Shown here: positions 35,498-45,528 of the stretch, one piece after another
Numbering within the stretch: position 1 is the first letter of the stretch
How the letters are laid out: every line of letters begins with the position of its first letter
From: Acidobacteriota bacterium
GTDB taxonomy: Bacteria; Acidobacteriota; Terriglobia; Terriglobales; Acidobacteriaceae
NCBI GenBank assembly: GCA_021780315.1
Contig: JAJXYY010000025.1
Coordinates: 124,001-188,000, forward strand
DNA: 64,000 nt
Reading direction: 5' to 3'
Translations under genes and position numbers: made by a program
The notes under the pieces: generated by a model
Database searches by the model: none
What the model saw: only the letters and a program-made list of their open reading frames with translations
Told to the model about the DNA's origin: nothing

Positions 35498-37090
35498 TCA
35501 GGACCAGTAGCTCCGATCCAGCGTCCGGTACTGAATCGCCTCCGCAATATGCTTCACGGCTATATCCGCCTCGTCCCCTAAATCGGCAATCGTCCGTGCC
35601 ACCTTTAGTATCCGGTCATGGGCCCGCGCGCTCAGCCCCTGTTGCTGCATCGCCCGCTCCAGCAATCGCTCCGCATCCGAGGACAGCTCGCAATGAATCC
35701 GTATCTGTTGTGTATTCATCTGAGAATTCGAAAATATCGGTCTCGATGAAGCCTTGGGCGATCCCTTCGTTCGCTCGCCCGCTTCACTGAACCGCTCATG
35801 CTGTCTCGCCCGCGCCTGAAGTACCCGCGCCCGTATCTCCGCCGAACCCTCCGCCGCAGCCCCCCCGCGCAACTCCTTATACTGCACCGCCGGAACTTCA
35901 ATATGGATGTCGATCCGGTCCAAAAGAGGCCCAGAAACCTTGCTCACATACCGCTGAATCATCGGTGGAGTACACATACAGTCGCGGCTCTTGTCGTTGA
36001 AATACCCACACGGACAAGGATTCATCGCTGCCGCCAACATAAACCGCGCCGGAAAGCTCAAGCTCATCGCCGCCCGCGAAATCGTCACCATCCCATCCTC
36101 CAGCGGTTGCCGCAACACTTCCAGCACATTCCGCGGAAACTCCGGCAGCTCATCCAGAAACAGTAGTCCGTTGTGCGCCAGGCTCACCTCACCCGGCCGC
36201 GGCATCACCCCGCCCCCAATCAGCCCCGCATCCGAAACCGTATGGTGTGGCGACCGGAACGGCCGATGCATCACCAGTCCTTGTTCCGCATCCAAAACCC
36301 CCGCCACCGAGTGGATCTTCGTCGTCTCCAGCGCCTCCTCAAACCGCAGCGGTGCCAGAATCGAAGGCAGCCGCTTCGCCAGCATCGTCTTGCCCGACCC
36401 CGGCGGCCCGATCATCAAAATATTGTGCCCCCCAGCCGCCGCCACCTCCAGCGCCCGCTTCGCCACATGCTGCCCCCGCACATCCTTGAAGTCGAATGGA
36501 AAATGCTGCATCTCATTCAGCAGATTCCCCGTCTCCACCTTCAACGGCACCGCCGTCATCGTCCCAAACGAAGCCGAATTCAGCAGCTCCCGCACCTCCA
36601 GCAAGCTCTTCACCGGATACACATTCACACCCTGCACCACCGCCGCCTCGCGCGCATTGCTAGCCGGAATAATCAGATTCCTGATCCCCTTCGCCAACGC
36701 CGCCACCGCAATCGGCAGCATCCCCTGCACCGCTCGCAGACTCCCATCCAGTCCCAGCTCCCCCACCAGCAGATAGTCGTCCAGGTCCTTGATGTGCAAC
36801 GCGCCGTACGCACCCAGTATCCCGATTGCAATCGGCAGATCGAACCCCGAACCCTCTTTCTTTAGGTCCGCAGGAGCCAGATTAATCGTGATCCGCGTCG
36901 GCGGAATATCAAATCCGGAGTTCTTGATCGCTGATCGCACCCGATCGCGGCTCTCACGTACCGCCGCATCCGGCAACCCCACCGTACTGAAGATCTCTTT
37001 ATCTAACCGGACGCCGGAGTAATCCACTTCGACGTCAATAATATGGGCATCGATCCCATACACCGCAGCACTGCGAGCTTTGAAAAGCAT
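35498..37090 (-). CDS. comM: ComM/YifB family magnesium-chelatase-like AAA+ ATPase
   Basis: A 530-residue protein of the YifB/ComM family. The N-terminal Lon-like ChlI domain is followed by an AAA+ core with Walker [27 protein letters not shown] as Walker B, and the family signature [11 protein letters not shown]; a C-terminal helical domain follows. ComM is a helicase promoting branch migration during natural transformation. With dprA this supports DNA uptake ability (inference). The start at 37090 gives the conserved [15 protein letters not shown]. Confidence 0.95.
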   Translation of the reverse strand: MLFKARSAAVYGIDAHIIDVEVDYSGVRLDKEIFSTVGLPDAAVRESRDRVRSAIKNSGFDIPPTRITINLAPADLKKEGSGFDLPIAIGILGAYGALHIKDLDDYLLVGELGLDGSLRAVQGMLPIAVAALAKGIRNLIIPASNAREAAVVQGVNVYPVKSLLEVRELLNSASFGTMTAVPLKVETGNLLNEMQHFPFDFKDVRGQHVAKRALEVAAAGGHNILMIGPPGSGKTMLAKRLPSILAPLRFEEALETTKIHSVAGVLDAEQGLVMHRPFRSPHHTVSDAGLIGGGVMPRPGEVSLAHNGLLFLDELPEFPRNVLEVLRQPLEDGMVTISRAAMSLSFPARFMLAAAMNPCPCGYFNDKSRDCMCTPPMIQRYVSKVSGPLLDRIDIHIEVPAVQYKELRGGAAAEGSAEIRARVLQARARQHERFSEAGERTKGSPKASSRPIFSNSQMNTQQIRIHCELSSDAERLLERAMQQQGLSARAHDRILKVARTIADLGDEADIAVKHIAEAIQYRTLDRSYWS

Positions 37091-37202
37091 GTTTGGCCTG
37101 GTACATCCGTGAGGCAGGAATTTTCGCCGAGTATAGCACTCCGCCCCACCTCGCCATCATGACCAAACAATCAACACCCTCCCCGCGCCTACAATAGCTC
37201 TC

Positions 37203-38678
37203 GTGAATACCAGCCTCTTCGAACTCTTCAAGATCGGCATCGGCCCCTCCAGCTCCCACACCGTCGGGCCCATGCGCGCCGCCCTGCGCTTCGTCCAGCA
37301 ACTCGACGCCTCCGGCCAACTCCCCCGCACCGCCCGCGTCGTCGTCCATCTCTACGGCTCGCTCGCCCTCACCGGCCTCGGCCACGGCACCGACCGCGCC
37401 ATCCTCCTCGGCCTCCTCGGCGAAGCCCCCGACGCCGTCGATCCCACTCAGGTAGAAGCGACCCTCGCCACCGTCCGTACCACCAACCTCCTGCCACTCC
37501 TCGGCCGCCAGCCCGTACCCTTCTCCGAACCCGAGTGCCTCCCCTTCCACCGCAACCAGATGTACCCCGATCCCGACGTCATCTCCCACCCCAACGGCAT
37601 CCGCCTCACCGCCTTCGATGCCTCCGGCACCCTCCTCGCCAATCAGGTCTTCTACTCCATCGGCGGTGGCTTCATCCTCTCTCAGTCCGAGTTCGACGCC
37701 GAACGCAACGCCCCCGCCACCAGCACCCGGACCGTGCCCTACCCCTTCCGCAGCGCAGCCGAACTCGTCACCACCGCCGCCACCCACAACCTCACCATCG
37801 CCAACCTCCTCCTCGCCAACGAAGTCGCCCTCCTCAACGACACCACCCTCAAAATCAACCGCCCCCAACTAGCTCCGAATGATTCCCTCCACCCCACACC
37901 AACCCTCTCCCCCGAAGCTCACATCTGCAACAGCATCCTCGCCCTCTGGCAAGTCATGCAGGATTGCACCGCCCGCGGCATCGCCACCCAGGGCATCCTC
38001 CCCGGCGGCCTCAACGTTCGCCGCCGCGCCCACCGCCTCGCCGAACGCCTCAACACCATCGGCTCCACCGACCCCCTTGCCCCCATCGACTGGGTCACCG
38101 TCTACGCCATGGCCGTCAACGAAGAGAACGCCGCCGGTGGCCGAGTCGTAACCGCTCCCACCAACGGAGCCGCCGGTGTCATCCCCGCCCTCGCCCACTA
38201 CTACACCCACTTCATCCAATCCACACCAGCCGAACAGCAGGCAGGCCTCCTCCGCTACTTCCTCACCGCGGCCGCCATCGGCATCCTCTACAAAGAAAAC
38301 GCCAGCATCTCCGGTGCCGAAGTCGGCTGCCAGGGAGAGGTCGGCGTAGCCTGCAGTATGGCCGCCGGAGGCCTCGTCGCCGCACTCAACGGCACCAACG
38401 CCCAGGTCGAACACGCCGCCGAAATCGCCATGGAACACAACCTCGGCATGACCTGCGACCCCATCGGAGGACTCGTCCAGATACCCTGCATCGAACGCAA
38501 CGGCATGGGCGCAGTCAAAGCCATCAACGCCGCACGCATGGCCATGCACGAAACCGAAGGACACAAAATCTCCCTCGACCAGGTCATCGCCACCATGTAC
38601 CAAACCGGCCTCGACATGCAATCCCGCTACAAAGAAACCTCCCTCGCCGGCCTCGCCCTCAACATCATCGAGTGCTAA
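37203..38678 (+). CDS. sdaA: L-serine ammonia-lyase (iron-sulfur, single chain)
   Basis: A 491-residue L-serine dehydratase that deaminates serine to pyruvate. The N-terminal beta domain opens with [20 protein letters not shown]. The C-terminal alpha domain has [38 protein letters not shown] and GLTCDP-like [14 protein letters not shown], with the Cys residues for the 4Fe-4S cluster. The length is slightly above the E. coli form (454). The start is GTG at 37203. It appears monocistronic. Confidence 0.96.
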   Translation: MNTSLFELFKIGIGPSSSHTVGPMRAALRFVQQLDASGQLPRTARVVVHLYGSLALTGLGHGTDRAILLGLLGEAPDAVDPTQVEATLATVRTTNLLPLLGRQPVPFSEPECLPFHRNQMYPDPDVISHPNGIRLTAFDASGTLLANQVFYSIGGGFILSQSEFDAERNAPATSTRTVPYPFRSAAELVTTAATHNLTIANLLLANEVALLNDTTLKINRPQLAPNDSLHPTPTLSPEAHICNSILALWQVMQDCTARGIATQGILPGGLNVRRRAHRLAERLNTIGSTDPLAPIDWVTVYAMAVNEENAAGGRVVTAPTNGAAGVIPALAHYYTHFIQSTPAEQQAGLLRYFLTAAAIGILYKENASISGAEVGCQGEVGVACSMAAGGLVAALNGTNAQVEHAAEIAMEHNLGMTCDPIGGLVQIPCIERNGMGAVKAINAARMAMHETEGHKISLDQVIATMYQTGLDMQSRYKETSLAGLALNIIEC

Positions 38679-38888
38679 CTTCCAAGAGACCTCTGATTTG
38701 GTTCTCCGCCTCCCTCCGGAAGCGTCATTTCAACCGAAGCCGTCCAGCCTCATCGCACGACGCACTGGAGAAACCCCCGCATTTCGTCCTTGCTCTTCGC
38801 CCCCTCCAACTCGCACCCAACATCCAGACCAGTTCCACTCGTCAAGTGTCCATTGACCCATCATCCCAAACCACATAGTCTTAAACGT

Positions 38889-39116
38889 ATGACGGTTCAC
38901 CTCACCGACGCGCAGGAACTCAGGCTCGAACACCTTGCCTCTCAGTTCCACCAAACCCCGGATCAACTTGCGCAAGAGGCCGTTGATCGTTTCCTGACTT
39001 ACAGAGAACAGTTGACCGAGGCAGTCGAAGTGGGTCGTGCCTCGGCCAGCCGTGGCGAGCTAATGGATCACAAAGATGTCATGGAAATGATGGACGAGAT
39101 TATTTCCAACGGATGA
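38889..39116 (+). CDS. ParD-like ribbon-helix-helix antitoxin
   Basis: A 75-residue protein. The N-terminus MTVHLTDAQELRLEHLASQ looks like a ribbon-helix-helix DNA-binding fold. The C-terminus is acidic and helical, as in antitoxins that wrap a toxin. Its stop overlaps the next start (ATGA). A possible promoter TTGACC(17)TAGTCT at 38853-38881 would place the transcript start almost at the ATG, so the message could be leaderless. The pair is shorter and less GC-rich than its neighbours. Confidence 0.75.
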   Translation: MTVHLTDAQELRLEHLASQFHQTPDQLAQEAVDRFLTYREQLTEAVEVGRASASRGELMDHKDVMEMMDEIISNG

Positions 39117-39391
39117 GAATTCGGTGGACCAAGCCAGCAATTGAAGACATCGCATCGATCGTTCGCTATATCCGCAAAGCCGATCAAGCAGCGGCTCTCC
39201 GGGTAAAAATAACCATCGCGGATGCAGTTTCAACATTATCTTCAATGTCGGAACGCGGACGCAAAGGCGAAGTGGAAGGCACCCGAGAGCTGGTCTTTCA
39301 CCCGTGGCCATACATCGCGGTATACGAAATTCATAACGAAGATGAAGTTCGCATCCTCCGCATTCGCCACGCGGCACAAGACTGGCCGTAG
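39113..39391 (+). CDS. ParE/RelE-family toxin
   Basis: A 92-residue protein with the ParE/RelE pattern. It starts IRWTKPAIEDIASIVRYIRK, followed by LVFHPWPYIAVYEIHNEDEVRILRIRHAAQDW, where the R..YIAVYE...I.ILRI.H..QDW core is diagnostic. ParE members poison gyrase and RelE members cut ribosome-bound mRNA; sequence favours the ParE type. It is translationally coupled to the antitoxin. The toxin ends 3 bases before the stop of the convergent thiolase gene. Confidence 0.85.
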   Translation: MRIRWTKPAIEDIASIVRYIRKADQAAALRVKITIADAVSTLSSMSERGRKGEVEGTRELVFHPWPYIAVYEIHNEDEVRILRIRHAAQDWP

Positions 39392-39394
39392 CCT

Positions 39395-40579
39395 CTACCG
39401 CTCCACCGCCAGCGCCACCGAATTCCCTCCCCCCAGACACAACGCCGCAACTCCCTTCTTCACATCCCGCCGCATCATCTCGTGAATCAGTGTCACCAGC
39501 ACCCGCGCTCCGCTCGCACCAATCGGATGCCCAATCGCCACCGCCCCGCCATTCACATTCACCCGCTCCAGCCCGATCCCCAACTCCTTAGTCACCCCCA
39601 GCGCCTGCACGCTGAACGCCTCGTTCAACTCAAACAGGTCCACCTCGCCAATCCCCCATCCCGCACGCTCCAGCACCCGCTCTACCCCCAGCACCGGCGC
39701 CAGCATCACCCATCGCGGAGCCACCCCACTCATCGCCTGCGCCTTGATCGTCACCATCGGTTCAAGCCCTAGCTCCTTCGCTCGCGCAGCCGACATCACC
39801 ACCACCGCCGCCGCCGCATCGTTCACCCCCGGAGCATTCCCCGCCGTCACCGTGCCATCTTTCTTGAACGCCGGACGCAACGCACCCAGCGCCGCCAGCG
39901 AAGCATCTTCACGAACACTCTCATCCTTCGCAAACACCACCGCGTCTCCACCCTTCTTCTTCGCTGGCAGCGTAACCGGCACTACCTCCGCATCGAACCG
40001 TCCTTCCCGCCACGCTGCGCTCGCCTTCCGGTGCGACTCCAGTGCGTACGCATCCTGCATCTCCCGCGTGATGCCATGCTTCTCCGCAACAAGCTCGCCA
40101 GTCATCCCCATGTGTTGGTCATCGCACGCGCACCACAATCCATCCTTCACCATCGAGTCCACCACCACCGAGTCGCCCATCCGAAATCCCTTCCGCCCCT
40201 GCGGCAACAGGTACGGCGCATTCGACATCGACTCCATTCCACCCGCCACCACAATCTCCGCCGCGCCCGTCATCACGCTCTGCGCCGCCAACGCCACTGC
40301 CTTCAATCCACTCCCGCACACCATGTTGATCGTCATCGCCGCGACTGTATCCGGCAGCCCGCCCTGCAACGCCGCCTGCCGCGCCGGGTTCTGTCCCAGC
40401 CCCGCCGGCAACACGCATCCCATCAGGCACTCATCCACACTCGTAGCGTCAATCCCCGCTCTGCGCAAGGCTTCCCGCACCACCACCGCGCCCAGTTGCA
40501 CCGCACTCATCTCGCTCAACGCACCTTGAAATTTCCCCACCGCCGTCCGTACTGCGGACACAATCACCACATCCTTCAT
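39395..40579 (-). CDS. Acetyl-CoA acetyltransferase (thiolase)
   Basis: A 394-residue type II thiolase. The acylated Cys is in [15 protein letters not shown] (about residue 90), the His in [16 protein letters not shown] and the second Cys in [12 protein letters not shown]. It condenses two acetyl-CoA to acetoacetyl-CoA or runs in reverse in degradation. The length fits the biosynthetic/PhaA class, but no phaB or hmgs gene is near to indicate the pathway. Confidence 0.95.
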   Translation of the reverse strand: MKDVVIVSAVRTAVGKFQGALSEMSAVQLGAVVVREALRRAGIDATSVDECLMGCVLPAGLGQNPARQAALQGGLPDTVAAMTINMVCGSGLKAVALAAQSVMTGAAEIVVAGGMESMSNAPYLLPQGRKGFRMGDSVVVDSMVKDGLWCACDDQHMGMTGELVAEKHGITREMQDAYALESHRKASAAWREGRFDAEVVPVTLPAKKKGGDAVVFAKDESVREDASLAALGALRPAFKKDGTVTAGNAPGVNDAAAAVVVMSAARAKELGLEPMVTIKAQAMSGVAPRWVMLAPVLGVERVLERAGWGIGEVDLFELNEAFSVQALGVTKELGIGLERVNVNGGAVAIGHPIGASGARVLVTLIHEMMRRDVKKGVAALCLGGGNSVALAVER

Positions 40580-40800
40580 CGCTTCACCTCATCAGAAATT
40601 TCCTGCAGCCATCCATCGTCCGACGCGCCAGTATAAGCTCCCACACGTACCCTTCGCACCCGCACTCCACACCCAACAATGCATCGCAAAATGGACTCGC
40701 ATGGTTGCCGCACCATCGAACGACCATCTCCATCACGCACGCTCCACTGCCATCGCAACTCCACGCGACGAAAAAAAATTTCGCAACCTATCGATTTTTC

Positions 40801-40829
40801 TTGACAGTGAAATTTCGTAAATCTATACC
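40801..40829 (+). promoter_or_regulatory. Sigma-70 promoter of the Lys/Ala-rich mini-gene
   Basis: TTGACA at 40801-40806, a 17-base spacer, then TATACC at 40824-40829. A perfect 7-bp-arm palindrome AGCTGCA-A-TGCAGCT (40836-40850) lies at the expected transcript start and could be an operator or a 5' protective hairpin. Confidence 0.85.
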
Positions 40830-40891
40830 TTCGTTAGCTGCAATGCAGCTTGTTGCAGACGCAATGTCTAATCACTAGGGAGAATAGACAA

Positions 40892-40960
40892 ATGGCAACG
40901 AAAAAGGCAGCCACAAAAGCAGCAAAGAAGCCGGCCAAGAAAGCCGCAAAAAAGAAGTAA
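40892..40960 (+). CDS. 22-residue Lys/Ala-rich basic mini-protein
   Basis: ATG at 40892 to TAA at 40960 encodes 22 residues: 10 Lys, 8 Ala, 2 Thr, 1 Pro and Met, in the KKAAxKAAKKPAKK pattern seen in histone H1-like tails. AGGGAGA at 40877-40883 is an excellent ribosome site at 8 bases. A near-consensus promoter lies upstream and a 13-bp hairpin terminator begins 10 bases after the stop, so this is a complete transcription unit of about 170 nt. Nucleic acid binding or chromatin compaction is inference from composition. It could instead be an RNA gene with a coding part. Confidence 0.75.
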   Translation: MATKKAATKAAKKPAKKAAKKK

Positions 40961-40970
40961 CCCAACAGGC

Positions 40971-41001
40971 AAACGGGGGACGCACACAGCGTCCCCCGTT
41001 T
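40971..41001 (+). terminator. Intrinsic terminator of the mini-gene
   Basis: A perfect 13-bp stem AAACGGGGGACGC/GCGTCCCCCGTTT with loop ACACA, then CAGTT. It may also serve the convergent gene at 41021. Confidence 0.9.
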
Positions 41002-41020
41002 CAGTTAACCCATCCATGCC

Positions 41021-41851
41021 CTAAGGCTTGGCTGCAGGCTGCGGCGAACCCTTAGGAGTAGCCAGATAGCCAGACACCCGGTTCTTCTCAATCACATTCA
41101 CCACCAACTCATACAGCACCGGATCCTTGCCCGTGTAGAACTGCACCGGCTCGTCCAGACCCTTATCCTTCTTCTCGATATTCCGGTCATCCGCACTCAC
41201 ATTCAACGTGTACCGCGAGTGCTTCTCGTCCGCCTTCTTCAGCTGCAGCTTCACCGTCGACAGCAGCGTCGGCTTCGCGCCCTTCTGCAGCGTGAACTCG
41301 TAGTAGTTCCGGTCGCCCTTATGCTTCAGCACTTCCAACTCGCTGTGGTTCGTCGCAATCAGTCCGCTCATCACACCCGCATCGCCAACCACGCGCTGCA
41401 ATTGCGACTTCGTCGTCTCCAGATCGCTCTTCGTCGCGGCAACATCCGTCTTCACACCGCCCACATCCGTCTTCACGCTGGCCACATCGCTCGACACAGC
41501 GCCAATCTGCTTCGCCGTAGCCGCCTGCTCCTGTTCCAGCTTGGCTGTCTGCGCCTTCTGCGTCGCCAAAATGCTCTGCGTACGCAACTCAATCTGCTTC
41601 TGCGTCATACCCACGCTCTGCCCCAGCGTCTCGCTCGTCGCCCGCAACCGCGCATTCGTTGCATCCAGCTTGGCCACCAGATCCGTGTTCTGCTGCTGGG
41701 CCGCGGCCAGCTTCTGGTCCGATGCCGCCAGGTGGTTCTGCAATCCGTAGCACCACACCAGCGCGCCCAGCCCTGCCAGCAACGCTACTGCAACCACAGC
41801 CAGAAACGCTCCCGACATCGACCGCTCTTCCACATATCCCTCTTCACTCAT
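41021..41851 (-). CDS. Membrane-anchored coiled-coil protein of unknown function
   Basis: A 276-residue protein. It has a short cytoplasmic N-terminus, one transmembrane segment at about 14-33 (GAFLAVVAVALLAGLGALVW), and a long coiled coil at about 38-150, including the repeats VSSDVASVKTDVGGVKTDV in 7-residue steps. A globular beta-rich C-terminus follows (about 170-265). The ATG at 41851 has AGGAG 6 bases upstream and is chosen over 41962. No family is recognised; the layout suggests an envelope spacer or scaffold. It is convergent with the mini-gene. Confidence 0.75.
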   Translation of the reverse strand: MSEEGYVEERSMSGAFLAVVAVALLAGLGALVWCYGLQNHLAASDQKLAAAQQQNTDLVAKLDATNARLRATSETLGQSVGMTQKQIELRTQSILATQKAQTAKLEQEQAATAKQIGAVSSDVASVKTDVGGVKTDVAATKSDLETTKSQLQRVVGDAGVMSGLIATNHSELEVLKHKGDRNYYEFTLQKGAKPTLLSTVKLQLKKADEKHSRYTLNVSADDRNIEKKDKGLDEPVQFYTGKDPVLYELVVNVIEKNRVSGYLATPKGSPQPAAKP

Positions 41852-42032
41852 AGCGCTCTCCTCTTTCAGCCTTGGATGGATTCTTTCAATGCATTCCTGT
41901 GATGCACTCTGCATAGCTTCCTGATATGTCTTTGGACGTTCTGCTCCTACAACCAGCATCACATCCCGTTCGTGCTGACCAATAAACGCACAACAAAACT
42001 ATACCCCGACTTGACCCAGCTAAACTCATCCT

Positions 42033-43094
42033 ATGCAACGCTCAGACTTCTGCATCGCCGGCGCCGGCATCATCGGACTCTCCCTCGCTCTCGAACTCAA
42101 CCGCCGCGGAGCCTCCGTTACCGTTCTCGATCAAGCCGACCCCCTCTCCGAAGCCTCCACCGCCGCCGCAGGTATGCTCGCCGCCAACGACCCCGACAAC
42201 CCAACCGCACTCCAGCCCCTCAGCGACCTCAGCGCCGCCCTCTACCCCGCCTACCTCGCCCTTCTCGAACGCCTCTCCGGAATCCCCGTTCCCTTCCAGA
42301 CCAGCACCACCCTGCAGGCCATCGAGTCCACCCATCCTCTCTTCCCCCAGGCCCTCTCTCCCACTGCCGCCACCGCTCTCTTGCCGCAACTCAATCCCCA
42401 CGGACGCTCGTTCCTCCACCTCCACGAGCACAGCGTCGATCCAGGCCAACTAGCCCCCGCTCTCCTCGCAGCAGTCCAGTCCACCACCATCGACCTCCGC
42501 ACCCACACGCCAGTCCATACGGTCCGCAGCACCACCACTGCTACTCAAATCGACACCGCGGCTGGCACACTCACCGCCACCAGCTACATCGACTGCTCTG
42601 GAGCCTGGGCCATCTCCCAGGATCCCAATCCGCGCCACCCCGTCACTCCCAAAAAGGGCCAACTCTGCTACATCGCCCTACCCGAAGCTGCTCCCCTCCA
42701 TCTCGTCGTCCGAACCCACGAGGTCTACATCGCCCCCCGTACCACCGGCCCGCACGCCGGACAAGCCATCATAGGAGCCACTGTCGAAGACTGCGGCTTC
42801 GATACCAATGTTCACCCCGACGACATCGCTCGCCTCTTCGCAGCCGCTGTTAGCCTTGTCCCCAGCCTCGCCGCCGCCCCCATCCTCGAGTCCTGGGCAG
42901 GACTACGTCCTGCCACCCCCGACCGTCTGCCCCTCATCGGCCCCCGGCCCAACCACCCTCACCAATTCCTCGCCACCGGACACTACCGCAATGGCATCCT
43001 CCTCGCACCCGCCACCGCGCAACTCATGGCCCAAATCCTCTGCCACGAGACCTGCTCCATCGACCCAACCCCATACTCCCCCGCACGCAACTAA
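42033..43094 (+). CDS. thiO: FAD-dependent glycine oxidase ThiO
   Basis: A 353-residue amine oxidase of the DAO family. The N-terminal FAD fold is CIAGAGIIGLSLALELNRRG. The family continues with ASTAAAGMLAANDPDNP, the ThiO landmark, and near the end WAGLRPATPDRLPLIGP and GHYRNGILLAPATA. ThiO oxidises glycine to iminoglycine for the thiazole part of thiamine. No thiS, thiG or thiF is adjacent, so a different amine substrate cannot be excluded. Confidence 0.88.
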   Translation: MQRSDFCIAGAGIIGLSLALELNRRGASVTVLDQADPLSEASTAAAGMLAANDPDNPTALQPLSDLSAALYPAYLALLERLSGIPVPFQTSTTLQAIESTHPLFPQALSPTAATALLPQLNPHGRSFLHLHEHSVDPGQLAPALLAAVQSTTIDLRTHTPVHTVRSTTTATQIDTAAGTLTATSYIDCSGAWAISQDPNPRHPVTPKKGQLCYIALPEAAPLHLVVRTHEVYIAPRTTGPHAGQAIIGATVEDCGFDTNVHPDDIARLFAAAVSLVPSLAAAPILESWAGLRPATPDRLPLIGPRPNHPHQFLATGHYRNGILLAPATAQLMAQILCHETCSIDPTPYSPARN

Positions 43095-43228
43095 CACCAG
43101 CGTCACATCACAACTGCGAGAAGATCGCACAGATGCACCGATATTCGCACCAACCGCAGTGACAACTCTTTTGTTGCTGCGCTATAAACGAATGTAATTT
43201 CATGTTGCATCCTTCGGAGAAGCTCACG

Positions 43229-44362
43229 ATGTCCAATGCTGTCGCACCCAAAGGCCTCGAAGGTATTGTCGCCACTACCTCGTCCATCTGTTTCATCGAC
43301 GGCGACGCAGGCGTCCTCTCCTATCGTGGCATCGATATCCACGAACTCGCTCAGCGTTCCACCTTCGAAGAGACCACCTATCTCCTCTGGTTCGGCCATC
43401 TCCCCACCGCCGCGGAACTCGCCACCTTCTCCGAGCACCTCGCCCAGGCCCGCGTCATCCCCGGCCCGGTCATCGACTTCCTCCGCAGCGTGCCTGCAAA
43501 CGCCACCCCCATGCAGGTCCTCCGCACCGCCGTCTCCCTGCTCAGCATCTACGACGCCGACGAAGCCGACAGCTCCCACGACGCCAACGTCCGCAAATCC
43601 TTCCGCCTCACCGCGCAGATCGCCATGATCGTAGCCCTCTTCGATCGCATCCGCAAAGGCAAAGCCATCGTCGAAGCCGACCACAGCCTCACCCACGCAG
43701 GCAACTTCCTCTGGATGCTCAACGGCGAAAAGCCCTCCGACACCGCCACCCGCGCCCTCGATATCGCCCTCATCCTCCACGCCGATCACGAGCTCAACGC
43801 CAGCACCTTCGCCGCCCGCGTCATCGCCGCCACCCTTGCCGATATCCACTCCGCCATCACCGGTGCGATCGGCGCACTCAAAGGCCCACTCCACGGCGGT
43901 GCCAACGAAGCCACCATGCGCCTCCTCTACGCCATCGACAAAGCCGGCGCCGACCCAGTCGAATATGTTAAGCAGATGTTCGCCGAAAAGAAAAAAATCT
44001 CAGGCTTCGGACACCGCGTCTACCACACCGAAGACCCACGAGCCACCCACCTTCGCCGCATGTCCGAAGAGCTCGGCCGCGCCGCCGGCAACACCAAGTG
44101 GTTCGATCTCTCCCGCAAAATCGAGATCTATGTCAAAGCCGAAAAGAAGCTCAACGCCAACGTCGACTTCTACTCTGCCAGCACCTACACCACGCTCGGT
44201 ATCGACATCGATCTCTTCACCCCCATCTTCGCCGTCAGCCGTATCGCCGGATGGGCCGCACACGTCATCGAACAGCACGACGACAACCGCCTCATCAGAC
44301 CACGCGCAGACTACGTCGGCCCCACGTACCCCACGCCATACACCCCCATCGCAACACGCTGA
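43229..44362 (+). CDS. Citrate synthase (citrate/2-methylcitrate synthase family)
   Basis: A 377-residue enzyme condensing acetyl-CoA with oxaloacetate. Active-site regions: SLTHAGNFLWML, GPLHGGANEATM (His) and GFGHRVYHTEDPRA (His), with the catalytic Asp near NVDFYSAS. The short length is typical of the Gram-positive/archaeal type II form, which includes 2-methylcitrate synthases. No prpB or prpD is present, so the TCA role is more likely. The ATG at 43229 follows CGGAGAAG; the ATG at 43202 is an alternative. Confidence 0.92.
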   Translation: MSNAVAPKGLEGIVATTSSICFIDGDAGVLSYRGIDIHELAQRSTFEETTYLLWFGHLPTAAELATFSEHLAQARVIPGPVIDFLRSVPANATPMQVLRTAVSLLSIYDADEADSSHDANVRKSFRLTAQIAMIVALFDRIRKGKAIVEADHSLTHAGNFLWMLNGEKPSDTATRALDIALILHADHELNASTFAARVIAATLADIHSAITGAIGALKGPLHGGANEATMRLLYAIDKAGADPVEYVKQMFAEKKKISGFGHRVYHTEDPRATHLRRMSEELGRAAGNTKWFDLSRKIEIYVKAEKKLNANVDFYSASTYTTLGIDIDLFTPIFAVSRIAGWAAHVIEQHDDNRLIRPRADYVGPTYPTPYTPIATR

Positions 44363-44371
44363 CCGCAATCC

Positions 44372-44400
44372 GCCAAGCTGGGTGCTCCCACCAGCTTGGC
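44372..44400 (+). terminator. Hairpin after citrate synthase
   Basis: A perfect 10-bp stem GCCAAGCTGG/CCAGCTTGGC with a 9-base loop, 9 bases after the stop. There is no T-run. Confidence 0.6.
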
Positions 44401-44455
44401 AACTCGGCTCTCGCAGTGTCATCCTGTTGCTTCAGCCCCCACTCAGGAGCACTGC

Positions 44456-45439
44456 TTGCTCACCAGACACCTCCGCGCAGCATGGCTCGCTTCCGTCGTA
44501 CTCATCGCGGTCGCCAACGCCGTCGCACAAGCACCGCTCCCCCGCACCACCGAACCAGCAGACCTCACCACCGATCTGCACAACGCATCGCCTCCACCCG
44601 CCCCCGCCCCCCCCACCCAGGCACCCGCCGCTCCCACTGTCCCACCCACACTCCACGGCTTCAACGCTGGTGCCACCGTCGCCGGCATCCACGACTCCGT
44701 CGTCGGTTGGTCCACCCTCTTCACCCCCACCATCGGTTACAGCTTCAACGACATCCTCTCCCTGGACGCCACCCTCCCCGTCTACATGTACCGACTCGCT
44801 GAAAGCCTCTCCGCCCGCCCCCGCCGCAACCAGCAACTCGTCAATCAGCGCGGTGAACTCGGCGATCTCGTCATGGCCATGCACGCCCAGTTCATCCCGC
44901 CACTCTTCCAGTACCAACTCACCGCCGCCCTCTCCGCCCCCACCGGAGACGAGGACTACGGCCTCACCACCGGACGAGCCACCTTCGACGTCAATAACCA
45001 CTTCGAGCGCACCTTCCGCCGCCTCACCCCCAACCTGGAACTAGGCATCGGTGACTCCAGCACCCTCGTCAACCGCATCGTCAGCAAAAACTACACCACC
45101 CTCGGCCCCCTCGCTCACTTTCAGGCCGGCCTGGGACTCACACTCCCTCACGACCTCTTCTTCGAAAGCGACGCCTACGAGCAACTCCCCATAGGCGATC
45201 AGAAAATCTACGGACCCTCCCGCCGCGGCAAAGCCACCATCGTCACCGGCCACAACGTCAGCGAAGACAACGGATTCACCTCCTCCCTCGACCTACCCAT
45301 CGACCGCCACACCACCTTCACTGGCTACTACAGCCGCAGCCTCCGTCTCCGCATCGACTCCGTAGGCATCGGCCTCACCTACGTCCTACGCGCTCCACCA
45401 CAGAATCCCGAGACCCCCCTCGACGACCTATTCCGTTAG
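44456..45439 (+). CDS. Predicted outer-membrane beta-barrel protein, paralogue 1
   Basis: A 327-residue exported protein. The signal peptide LTRHLRAAWLASVVLIAVANAVAQ is followed by a Pro/Ala-rich linker, then barrel-like strands. The start is best read as TTG at 44456, with AGGAG 6 bases upstream. The next gene is a clear paralogue: both share HGFNA, an LTP/FTPxIxYxFN segment, LELGIGDSS and SEDNGF/TEDNGF followed by a matching final strand region. Related to MetA-pathway-type barrels; ligand is unknown. Confidence 0.72.
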   Translation: MLTRHLRAAWLASVVLIAVANAVAQAPLPRTTEPADLTTDLHNASPPPAPAPPTQAPAAPTVPPTLHGFNAGATVAGIHDSVVGWSTLFTPTIGYSFNDILSLDATLPVYMYRLAESLSARPRRNQQLVNQRGELGDLVMAMHAQFIPPLFQYQLTAALSAPTGDEDYGLTTGRATFDVNNHFERTFRRLTPNLELGIGDSSTLVNRIVSKNYTTLGPLAHFQAGLGLTLPHDLFFESDAYEQLPIGDQKIYGPSRRGKATIVTGHNVSEDNGFTSSLDLPIDRHTTFTGYYSRSLRLRIDSVGIGLTYVLRAPPQNPETPLDDLFR

Positions 45440-45528
45440 CCGACCCGGCCGCCCTGCAACCAAAGATACATAGCCACCCGCCGCAACCACCCTGTACCCT
45501 CCGGGTTAGCACCCACAGGAGTTTTACG

